Positions 12,556 to 21,986 of a DNA stretch of 64,000 nucleotides are shown one piece after another. Source of the stretch: Chaetorhynchus papuensis. Lineage: Eukaryota; Chordata; Aves; Passeriformes; Rhipiduridae. The stretch covers positions 377,429 through 441,428 of the forward strand of contig VWYX01000715.1 in assembly GCA_013396525.1 (NCBI GenBank), written 5' to 3'. The notes under the pieces were generated by a model that was not told where the DNA came from, did not search any database, and was given only the letters and a program-made list of their open reading frames with translations. Position numbers and translations under genes: made by a program. Each line of letters begins with the position of its first letter. Within the stretch, counting starts at the first letter, position 1.

Positions 12556-14537
12556 CTCATATTTGCATTGCCTGACAACAGCATCATACACATTCCCATT
12601 AGTTTTACAGTGCAAATAATGAAGGAGACTAATTCTTTATCAGCCCTTCACTAATATGAGCATGACACAATGGCTATCTAAAAAAGATCTCCTGTTGAGC
12701 AGTAAGGACATTCCATGTTCCCTGTTCCTTACTGCACAACTTCTTAAGACCAACTCTATTTATTTTAATAATTACATCTTTGTAGATTTGTTCATGAATA
12801 TATTCCTAGTCGGTAATTCATGTCCCACGTATTTATCTGGTTATTAAAAACACATTCAGTTCTGCCTAGACTGAAATGCCTCTTAGATACAATCACCTAA
12901 GTAAAATTTTCCCCAAAGATATCATTACTTTTTCCTTACAGTAATGTTTGTCAGTGTCAAGACTACAAATTGCACTTTGAGAATTTATTCTTCCTTATAG
13001 AAAAGCTGACTACATTATGGAACATGGAAGACTGAAAACATTACAAAGCTTAATAAACCTCAAATGAAAAAAGTGTTTTATATTGTATTATTTTTCTTTA
13101 GTGGCTCAGTGATGTTAACTGTTACTGTGGAGACATCAAATCTTTCACTCAGAATGAAAATGACATTGTTAATAACATTAATTCCATCCTCCTACAGGAG
13201 CTTCTTAGAAAAATCTTTAAGCATCATAATCATGAAAAATAATCCTCAAGATGAGAAGCTGAATATTGATTATTTTGTCTAAAAACTAATTAAAAATATT
13301 TCACCTCTCTTCACTCACATTTTTGCTATATGGCTACATTAGCTGTGTGCAGGTTTACAAAAATAATGAAGTCACTCGTCTTCTAACCTTTCTTACCAGA
13401 CGGAGAGTGGGGTGGGAAGAGGAGCAAAGGTCATGCAACCAGAGCCACTAACAAGCTGAGGAATATTTTTTGAGAAGTATAATCTTATCAGGAATATTTT
13501 ATTATTAGCATGTTCTAGACTATTGGTTGACTCTGGGTGGAGCCGTTTATCTGATTCTTTTTAAGAAGGTGATAAAGGAAAACCAAAAGAGCGTATCGAG
13601 CCATCCGTGAGTCTAACGGTGCACAGTGAAGTGCAATATTCTTTTTTTACCTCTGAGGACAACAGCCTCAAGCAATGGAAAATGAAACTTGGTCATGGTC
13701 TGCAGCCAGAACTCTGCTATTCTAAAATCCCATCCTCTCCAGGGACCTGCATCAGATAAGCAGAAGGAAACAGTGTGCAAGGAAAGAGGATGTTATGGTT
13801 CCATTTCCCCTGTTAAGCTGAACTACTGCAAGTTCTGATGAACCTAAGGTCTTCAAGAGTTAGTTCTGACAAGGTTGCTAACTTGCTGATAATGTAAAAG
13901 CCTTATTCCCTCACTGTAGAATATGATTGGCACATATTGCACATGCTCAAGTGTTTGAAGTTCCCAGTTTTTCCCAGTACAAAGGGACTCTGATGCTAAA
14001 TCTGTTACATTTAAAAACTAAGTTGGTCAAAACTTCCAATCATTGGATTTCACTGTGTATTTACCAGCAGCATCTACTATAAGGTATTTTTCTTAATTAT
14101 TTTTCCTGATGAACAAGTCATCTTTTGACATTATTCTGTAGTGCCTGTCTTCCAGCAAGAGTTAATGTGGATTTCATTTGAAATCTTAAAAACAGCAGAT
14201 CAAAAACATCTGTCCTAATTGTTGTAAGGAAGCTGAGTATAAGCAAGTGAACTTCTATCAGGATTTCCATACTACTCGTAAGAACTGTGACCCCACTTCA
14301 GGTGATGTTCCTAACACTTTACAGTATTCATTGTAGTCTTGAAATGGGTATAGAATTTTAGCTGTTCTACTTACCCTCTATACTAAAAAAATCCATTCCT
14401 TTCTGTTGTTCCTCTCTACCTTTTTTTTTTTTTTACAAACAGTACAAGTGAGAATTTCTATTGAATCAAATTTTGATGCTGAAATCTGTCTTCTTTTAAT
14501 TTACTGATTTTAAGAATTATGGAATTTGTATAGATGT

Positions 14538-14563
14538 ATATCACATGTATGGATATGTGATAT
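14538..14563. repeat. Inverted repeat with 9-bp arms
   Basis: atatcacat at 14538-14546 pairs with atgtgatat at 14555-14563 across an 8-base loop. It is AT-rich and probably incidental. It could form a weak hairpin or cruciform. Confidence 0.5.
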
Positions 14564-15131
14564 CAGTTCTTCAGAATTTTCTCATATTTCCCCAACTGAA
14601 TGAAAATTAAATAATATTGCCAATGTATACTGTGTTTTTAAATAACAGAATTCATTTGGAAGCCTGTCTCTAGCTGCAGTTGTACAATGTTGGAGCTAGG
14701 AAGTTCCCTGGATATGCTATATGCCTTCACATACCCCTCAACGAGTATGAGGCTTGATATCATCTCTGCTGTCTGTATAAGTAACAAAACTGCTGTGACA
14801 GTGGCCATTAGGAGTCATCTGATTATTTTACCACTATTTCAATGTAACTCAAGTGAATTTTGGCAATTATGGTGTTAATAGAAGGCAAATATTTTCAACA
14901 AAAACATATTGTTAAAGAGAATAATTTTGAATGCATTTCACAGTTTTCAGTTCACTCCTAATTCCTAAAATTTGAGGAAGGATACTGTGGTTAATAAAGC
15001 TACTTTAGCTACATAGCTTACTGTGGAAAGCCTTTGAATTTTGGCCTTTTAGAACCATACACATAGGTATACTACCAAAGACCCCAAGAGTAGGTAATTT
15101 ATAAAAAAGTGTTGACAAACATTTCTAACTG

Positions 15132-15175
15132 CACTGTTAAACAGTTATAATAACACTGTGAAACAGTTATAATAT
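15132..15175. repeat. Imperfect 22-bp tandem duplication
   Basis: Two adjacent copies of cactgttaaacagttataat differ by a T/G change near the start. It is a simple local duplication. Confidence 0.7.
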
Positions 15176-15915
15176 TCATACCAGATTATAATCCTTCACT
15201 GACTTTGACATGTTTGTCATATTCAGCAGTTCTTTTGTTCACCCTGTAAAATCTCTGATGGATTGCAATAAGAAATGGAACTCATACATCAAGATCTAAT
15301 TGAATACAAGGTTTGCTATTACATGAACATAACAACTTGAAGCATACAAAGCAGCCTTCTTGAGTTTTGCACCATTCCTTGAAAATCAGTTCATCTCCTT
15401 CATATGAAACCAAATCAAAACCAGTGTTTTTAATGAGTCCACACATGTTGGCACAAAGCAGACTTAAAAATATTTTTTTTTAAAAAATTGCAATTTAATG
15501 TTGTTCTTTCAAAGAAAAGAATCAGAACAAAGTTTAGGTGATTCTTTAACTCACCACTTTAAAGTGAATTTGGGTCATAGTAAATTTTTACTGACTGAAA
15601 TACAGTTCTACAAACTAAACTGACATTTAATTTAGAAGCTGAAAGAAATACACAGATGGAGTTCTTATAATAACTTTCAGCAGAAGTTATGAAATATGCT
15701 TGCAGTATTTAACCCATGACTAAAATTTTTTGAGTCAAATACTTTGGCTGGGGACACTCTTATTGCAGAAGGTACGCTTTGCCTGAGATTAAAGAAAAGA
15801 CTCACCATTAACCACTGCAGTTCTCACAAACATGCAGTTTCTAATACACGGTGAAAATTTCATTAATATTGTCAAAACCTGAAAACTGAATGGAGAAACT
15901 TTATTACAAACCAGT

Positions 15916-16050
15916 ACAGAATTACAAAATATTCTTAGTTGGAAAGGACCCACAAGGAAAATGGGGTCCACCTCTTAAGCGAATGGCTGGTGTGGGGATT
16001 GAACCCTTGAGTTTGTCATTTTTAACACCATGCTCTAAAATACATCTCAT
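15916..16050 (-). mobile_element. tRNA-Ile-derived SINE with CR1-like tail (TguSINE1-like)
   Basis: Read on the minus strand, the element starts as a decayed tRNA. It has a head around gagcatggtgttaaa (matching the D-stem/anticodon part of tRNA-Ile) and a good B-box as gggttcaatcccc. It then runs into a tail reading toward gggtcctttccaactaag and aatattttgtaattctg, which resembles the CR1 3' end that mobilises such SINEs. A tRNA body fused to a CR1-type tail is the hallmark of TguSINE1, described from zebra finch. The A-box side (16035-16050) is badly decayed and there is no clear target duplication. It is not a functional tRNA gene because the stems and anticodon loop are mutated. Confidence 0.75.
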
Positions 16051-17369
16051 ACAGGAACTCCCTCTTTTTCATAATAAACTTGAACACCAAACATCCTTTT
16101 TCCTGATTATGTTGCCTTTAGGCTGAATAATTCTTCTTCCTAATAAATATATTCTTCCTTTTTAATACTGTGAAACTCCTGCTATGCCCAAGCCTATATT
16201 TATTATTTGCTCAAGTGCACAAATTAATAAACCTGAGAAATTAATGTCCCTTGTACATGCCTCTGTTTTCACATGACTAGGAGTTACCCAGGACACAAAA
16301 CTCTTTTAAGTTGTTTTCATCTAATGTGAAAGGAACACGAAAAGTTTGACAATAGCAAGAGGAGGTGATTGAGTAGACTTTATTTCACTCAATTTTAAAG
16401 AAATTACTATCATTCTTAACATGTGCGTGCTTGTTTGCCTGGCAGAAAAATACAAAAATTGTTTAAAGAATGAAGCCTAGAATTTCCCCAGTACACTGAA
16501 ACACAAATGAATGATACGCAACATCAACCCTAAAATTTGTGAAATCTAACATGTGTCCTCCAGATACCCATAAGTCATGATGGAGTAACCTAGATTTACC
16601 CAAATCCAGACTGAGCTATCTACAAAGTGGTCCCAAAAGCAGGTGGATAAATCTGAAATCAAATTTATCTACAATCTGAAGCATGGTGCTAAAGAAAGTT
16701 TAATGCATAAAACTCCAGAAAAGCAAGAAAAAGCATTAAAATCTTCAAATCTTATGTCGTAGTTATGAATTTCATTTTCTGTTTCAATTTAAGAATAAAA
16801 AGGGTTGTTTAGAAAAGTGGTTTTGTTTTTGTGTATTATAGCATGCATTCTGATCTTTGCCAACACAAATATGATCCGAAGCATTCTAAAACCTACCAAC
16901 AGGTTTTCATGGAGCAAATTTTGGCCAGAATTTTAATTTAACAGCTTAACTACATGATGATAATCAGGATGAAAATGTAGGTTGCAATTTAAACCCACTC
17001 CATTACTTTTGCAGAAGAGATTATTGTCCTGTTTTATGTTATGATGAGCAAAATGAATACTCCTGGGCTTGAGCACAAACCAAATTTAAATATTAGATCC
17101 TAAAAACCATAAAATAAAATATACAGTTCATAAACTTAAAGGCCAGTTATGCAAATAAATAGTGCATTAAGTATATTTTCTTGTATTTTTATCTAATAAT
17201 AAAATTTTAAAAAGGGTGTCTCAGGAGTCAGTTAACCTATGTTACCTCCTGTGTTTCTCCTTCTCCATAAACACTAGTTTAAAAGAGGGAAACAAACTTT
17301 TACCCTATAACTTTATTGTGCCAAGCTGGGTCTTATTTTCTTGCAATTTTTTACTCACAACTTGGGAGG
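16051..17369. other. AT-rich DNA without a recognisable gene
   Basis: I see no repeat end, exon or RNA gene in this stretch. Confidence 0.65.
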
Positions 17370-17408
17370 TTTCACATTGGTTTTTTCCTTTTTTCCCATA
17401 CTACTATG

Positions 17409-17478
<70 letters not shown>

Positions 17479-17620
17479 GTTGCTGTTGTTATTATATCTT
17501 TTTAATTTTTAAACTGTTTTTATCTCAATCCACGTGTTTCTTTCTCACTTTTAGGCTTCTGATTCTTTCCCCATCCTACCAGGGAATGAGGACATGAGCA
17601 AGTGGCTGACTGGTGCTTAA
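17370..17620 (+). mobile_element. 3' part of an ERVL-type LTR carrying a microsatellite
   Basis: Downstream of the TTA-type repeat the sequence continues with aaactgtttttatctcaatc, then a block matching the reverse complement of the start of the LTR at 29387 (gagaattagaagg, ctcactcccc, agctcc counterparts), and ends near ggtgctt. The same order (TTA-rich tract, then the aaactgt..tatctcaa block, then a C-rich block) is seen reversed in the minus-strand copy at 18023-18542, whose ataataataata tract is at about 18171-18185. This copy therefore runs on the plus strand. Its last 15-25 bp and its 5' part are too diverged to place, so both borders are approximate. Confidence 0.65.
17403..17476. repeat. 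Compound trinucleotide microsatellite (CTA)n(TTA)n
   Basis: About 13 cta units, with one gac interruption near the start, pass directly into about 11 tta units. It encodes the low-complexity frames in this region, which are not genes. It appears to have grown from the TTA-rich tract native to the surrounding LTR family. Confidence 0.95.
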
Positions 17621-17898
17621 AGACAGCAACATTATATCTCCTCGTCCTCACTCCTGGTTAAAAATTCCATTTAATTAAGTAGTTTTTTCAGATTCTTTGA
17701 TGCTCTAAGTTATTTGAAATACATTTAAATTTTCTCTTACATTATGCCTTCATCACCACAAAAATTATTATATCAGCTCATGAGGTGTGCCCTTTAGATC
17801 ACTATATTGATGAAAACATTTGAAAATCAGACCTCTTCAAGCTGAGTTTAACCAAATGGCACTGAAAAGCTAAACCAATCCTTCCTAGATAATTATAT

Positions 17899-17940
17899 GA
17901 TAGGTAGATAGATAGATAGATAGATCGATAGATAGATAGA
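17899..17940. repeat. Tetranucleotide microsatellite (GATA)n
   Basis: About nine gata/gatc units lie in one row with a single C interruption (gatcgata). It is likely polymorphic. No mobile element was seen at its edges. Confidence 0.95.
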
Positions 17941-18022
17941 CTAAATGTAAGACAATAGTCACAAAAAGCCCCCAAACAGCCCAAAAACCAAGAGACAAGT
18001 ACTGCCAGGTATCATGGACCAA

Positions 18023-18542
18023 TGTTGTGGTTTAACCCCACAGGGTCTGAAGCACCTCCCAGTCATCTCTTCGTTGCTCCACAATGGGATGGGGTCGAAT
18101 GAGAATCGAAAGAAAGGTAAAACTTATGCGTTGAGAGAAAGACAGCACATTAAGACAAAAGAGGAAGGGATAATAATAATATTAATGATAAAAAATGCAA
18201 TTGTCAGGCAGTCCCCGAGTAGTCGCCACTACACCCTGGCCAGGTCCTCCAGAGGTTGTTTTGTTTTGTTTTGTTCAGCATGAGGCCATAAGGTCTGGGA
18301 AATCCCTTTGGTCAATTGGGGTCAGCTGTCCCGGCTGTGACCCCTCCCAGCTCCTTGTGCACCCCCAGCACCCTCACTGGTGAGGTGGGGAAAGATGCAG
18401 AAAATTCACTGACTTAGTGTAGTGACTGCTCAACAAAATCGAAGCCATCAGTGTGTTTACCTACATTACTCTCATCCCAAAATACCGCACTAGATCGGCT
18501 ACCATGAAGAAAATTATCTCTATCCCAGACAAAAAGGAATCT
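18023..18542 (-). mobile_element. Solo LTR, ERVL-type family, with near-perfect target duplication
   Basis: The plus strand opens with tgttgtggtttaacc, also the first bases of the element at 29387, and shares the diagnostic blocks ttggggtcagctgtcccggc, cctcccagctccttgtgcac and gaagaaaattatctctatcc with it. By comparison with better copies of the family the sense strand is the minus strand, ending in ggttaaaccacaaca. The 520-bp length suits a complete LTR. Flanking 5-mers are accaa (18018-18022) and accat (18543-18547), matching at 4 of 5 positions, which supports a 5-bp target duplication as made by ERVL integrases. An internal gttttgttttgttttg run and an ataataataata tract are low-complexity expansions. 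No internal viral genes adjoin it. Confidence 0.85.
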
Positions 18543-20499
18543 ACCATAAAATAGGAAATTCACTCCCTTACAAGACAAACTATTAGTAAAACCTGATTTT
18601 GTGCATTCAGATTGGTTTTTGTCAGATGGAGATACTGGTTTCTTGTACTACGTAGTTTAACTACAATTAGAATTTCCTGGTTTCTGCCTTGCTTAAAAAG
18701 TCACTGATTAATCAATGTGATCTATGTATTTTTAATTTTTTCCTTTCCTCTTTTCTCCCTCTAATACAGCTGTGTGTTTTGTCATGGTTTACAGCAGAAT
18801 CTCACTCACTGAATTCTAGAATGTAAGTGAATGCATCATAAAAAGCAAGCATAATTTATTGAAGATCATATTGAGGTTGTTTAGTGTGCAATTCATCCCT
18901 GTGTAAAGAGCAAAACCAAAGTCAAGCAGTCAAACAGCTTGACAGCTTTCCCTCTGTTTTCCCCTGAAAAAATGAGCCTGATTTAAATCAAGGAACCAAA
19001 AAATGAGCCTTTTTACTTCTGAGCCTTCAAGAAGCACCTCTTAACCATTATTTCAGGTCATTTCCATGTTTGTGTTCCTGTAAACACAGAAAATTTGCCT
19101 TCTAACTACTCAGAAGAGACAAGTACTTTCTGCTAATTGCCTTTTTCTATCACTGTATTTTTTACAATGATTTACGCCTTTCATATTTTTTAATTATTCT
19201 AGTTTAGGCTCAGCTTCCCCTCAGTTTTTTGTATATTCAATATTTTCTTGTTTTTCACATAGCAATCCCATCTTTTGAATCCCTTCAATATCCCTAATCT
19301 ATCTTTTGGTTTTGTAATATCTGTATTCTTCTGTTTTCTTGAAATTTGTCTAATTCAGAATATGAAAGAATGAAGCAGCATCTCCTGTCTGCCTCTCAGG
19401 GGGGTAAAAGAAAAAACCAACAACAAAACTGCAACAAACCCCCCCAAAAAAAGAAAACAAACAAAACCAAAACCAAAACTCACAAACAAACAAACAAACA
19501 AAGTCTTTCCCACTAAGAGTATATCTTTCAATGCAAACGAAAACATCTTGACAGAGATCAGCTGTGTTTTTATGACTTGCAAGAGCATTAATACTCATTT
19601 CAAGAAAAGTGAAACTTAGGACCTTACTGAAAATTGGAATTTTAGGCAAAAATGAGCTCATGAGCTTAGTAGTTCTGTAAAAGCTGTCCCAACATTAAAA
19701 TCAGCATCTCTGTTAACTCTCGAATTATGTGGGGTTTCTTTCCTAATTTTCCTGATTTTCTTGCTTCTTCTTACTTAGTAAACCCTCACATCCGTGCAAA
19801 CTGAAAACTACTAAAATGAACATTTTCATATCCAAAGTTAGTGTTCTTCCAAAATCTCAGAGCTTAAAGAAATTCCTGCAAGCTGTGTAAAATCCATAAT
19901 CAAGTCAGTCAGTGAACACACATTATTGTGTGAATTATTTCACTGACACAAATGAAATACAGTCTTTGAAACCATTATGAAGCCATTATTTAACTGGTAA
20001 ATCATGCTTTTTATAAATTTTAAAGTATACTACTAGATATGCCTGTATTAATCGTGTGTGTCCCCTTTCCTAAAATATAGTATTATTTAACAGGAGTATC
20101 AAACAGGTTAAGACTCATGCACCAATATGAGAAGTTTTCACTTTATGCTATTAAAAAAATATGGCAAAAAGTGCTGCTGTCAATGTATTTTGTAAACAAA
20201 ACACTTCTGTGATATGTCATGTGACCAGACTTTAAGTTTGTGTGTGAACAAGATAAGCTATCATTACCAGAGGAATTGCAGCGGCATCAAACGCTAAAGT
20301 CCAAACCAATGCCACTTCATGAGAATAAAACTGTAGTGTTTGTAAAAGGAACACTAACAGAAAAAAGTTTAAAATAGAAATGTGTACCACAAAAAAACCC
20401 CCACATAATACAAACCAAACCATGGGAAAAAAAGAACCAGTTACATTATTTGTCCTAGACTGAGTATCACAGCAATTCCAAAGTGACTCTCCAGACCCT
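18543..20499. other. AT-rich DNA without a recognisable gene
   Basis: The only structure is an A/C-rich low-complexity block listed separately. Frames on the minus strand near 19.4-19.6 kb are encoded by that block. Confidence 0.65.
19423..19502. repeat. A/C-rich low-complexity block with (CAAA)n
   Basis: A run of aac and caaa units ends in four caaa units at 19482-19502. It is a simple repeat, not the tail of a recognised element. Confidence 0.8.
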
Positions 20500-20649
20500 T
20501 CACCTCTGCCCTGGTCCTGCTGGCCACACTGTTGCTGATACAGGCCAGGATGACATTCTTGGCCACCTGCTCACACTCTGGCTCAGGTTCAGCCAGAAGT
20601 TAACCAGCACCTGCAGGTCCTTCTCTGCTGGGCAGCTTTCCAGCCACTC

Positions 20650-21061
20650 NNNNNNNNNNNNNNNNNNNNNNNNNNNNNNNNNNNNNNNNNNNNNNNNNNN
20701 NNNNNNNNNNNNNNNNNNNNNNNNNNNNNNNNNNNNNNNNNNNNNNNNNNNNNNNNNNNNNNNNNNNNNNNNNNNNNNNNNNNNNNNNNNNNNNNNNNNN
20801 NNNNNNNNNNNNNNNNNNNNNNNNNNNNNNNNNNNNNNNNNNNNNNNNNNNNNNNNNNNNNNNNNNNNNNNNNNNNNNNNNNNNNNNNNNNNNNNNNNNN
20901 NNNNNNNNNNNNNNNNNNNNNNNNNNNNNNNNNNNNNNNNNNNNNNNNNNNNNNNNNNNNNNNNNNNNNNNNNNNNNNNNNNNNNNNNNNNNNNNNNNNN
21001 NNNNNNNNNNNNNNNNNNNNNNNNNNNNNNNNNNNNNNNNNNNNNNNNNNNNNNNNNNNNN
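20650..21061. other. Assembly gap of 412 N
   Basis: The gap covers the 5' portion (plus-strand order) of the first LTR and a short piece of CR1. Using the complete second LTR as a ruler, about 395 bp of LTR plus a few tens of bp of CR1 should be missing, which agrees well with 412. The two long frames that cross it are artefacts of the Ns. Confidence 0.95.
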
Positions 21062-21312
21062 TCTACCTCCAGACAAAAGGAGCTGAAAGCTGGCTGAAAA
21101 GCAAGAAGGGCGCTTCCCCTGCTCTTCTTGCCGCAGCAGCAGAACACAGAGAAGTGTGTGTCTGTGTCCTTGAACAACTGCTTTGAAAAGTTTGCTCATT
21201 TTTTTTCTCTGCCCCCTCTCGGGCTCAGCTTAAAGGCACAGAAAGGCACAAAATTAACTTCTGGGCATAGAGCAGCGATAGGGGATACACATCATAAGGT
21301 CACCCCAAGACA
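21062..21312 (-). mobile_element. Partial solo LTR (copy A), cut by the assembly gap
   Basis: This sequence aligns with 21750-21986. Shared blocks are gagctgaaagct / gagctgagagct, the cagcagcagaacacag region, tctgtgtccttgaaca, cagcttaaaggcacagaaag and the terminal ccccaagaca / ctccaggaca. It ends at 21312 in CA and is followed by CR1 sequence starting gtgac, the probable target duplication whose partner lies in the gap. It has the same orientation as copy B, 43 bp away. Confidence 0.8.
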
Positions 21313-21350
21313 GTGACCCAAGTGCAGGCCTTGACACTTCACTTTGTTGT

Positions 21351-21355
21351 ACCTC
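21351..21355. repeat. 5-bp target site duplication, left copy (acctc)
   Basis: acctc directly precedes tgtcccag of LTR copy B and recurs directly after its final CA at 21987-21991. Removing the LTR plus one acctc restores an uninterrupted CR1 reading across the junction (ttgtacctcacagaactgg). Confidence 0.88.
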
Positions 21356-21986
21356 TGTCCCAGTTTGAGACAAATTAAGGGAAATGCTCTGGAAGGAATA
21401 TCTCCTCCAAAGAAGGCAGGTTTCAGCCTCCTCTCCCCCACAGGTTTGGGAAGAAATTCCTTGGAGGAACGTAAAAAAAAGTTATTTATTTAACATCAAA
21501 AGTGCATGCAGGCACAGAAAAAATAATAATGCTAAATAATAAAACCTCTCACTATGGAGAGAACCTGGATAGAGTCCTTTGCGGGAGGGGCCCTCTCCTC
21601 TCCGGAGCTGGGGTTCGGCGTGGGTGTGTAGGATCTTCTGGATGATATTCGGGTGTTGCTGAACAGCCCAGAAGAGAAGAAGAAAAAAACGAAGTCCCAG
21701 GAAAACCACTTTCCTCAGCTATTGAACAAGAAGCTAGCTAAAAAGCAAGAGAATGTCCCTGCTGTAGAGAGCTGAGAGCTGGGTAAAACAGGAAGGTGCT
21801 TTCTCTGCTCCCCAGCAGCAAGAACACAAGGGAGTGTTTATCTGTGTCTTTGAACACAAAACTGCTTGGTTTTTTTTATTGTCCTTTTCTCTTGGACCCA
21901 GCTTAAAGACACAGAAAGGCACAAGATTCACGACTGGCATAGGGCAGACAACAGGGAATACAGTATCATACAGCCACTCCAGGACA
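21356..21986 (-). mobile_element. Complete solo LTR (copy B) inside CR1
   Basis: This 631-bp element begins tgtcccagtttgag and ends ccactccaggaca, has TG...CA termini, and is flanked by perfect acctc duplications. AATAAA on the minus strand (plus-strand 21485-21490) lies about 130 bp before the minus-strand end, so the sense strand is probably minus. A 5-bp duplication fits ERVL-like integration, though class cannot be fixed from an LTR alone. No internal viral sequence remains, so it is a solo LTR made by LTR-LTR recombination. Confidence 0.88.
21485..21490 (-). promoter_or_regulatory. LTR polyadenylation signal AATAAA
   Basis: TTTATT within ttatttatttaac on the plus strand gives AATAAATAA on the minus strand, near the expected R/U5 border. 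It supports minus-strand orientation of copy B. Confidence 0.5.

Larger units (their letters stand above)
9238..15915. other. AT-rich DNA without a recognisable gene
   Basis: No exon-like frame or transposon end was recognised. The region holds poly-T runs (about 11358-11373 and 14420-14434), three small imperfect repeats and a short inverted repeat listed separately, and a slightly GC-richer CpG-bearing patch near 13400-13800 that I cannot assign. Confidence 0.65.

Noticed and set aside
15916..16050. Functional tRNA-Ile gene
   Set aside because: The B-box survives but the stems and anticodon loop are mutated and a CR1-like tail is attached. It is a SINE.
17216..17597. Tyr/Thr/Ile-rich frames
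   Set aside because: They are translations of the CTA/TTA microsatellite.
20483..21199. Frames of about 200 codons on both strands
   Set aside because: Most of their length is the 412-N assembly gap.
21062..21986. A short provirus with two LTRs and a small interior
   Set aside because: The 43 bp between the LTRs is CR1 sequence, and copy B has its own target duplication. They are two separate insertions.
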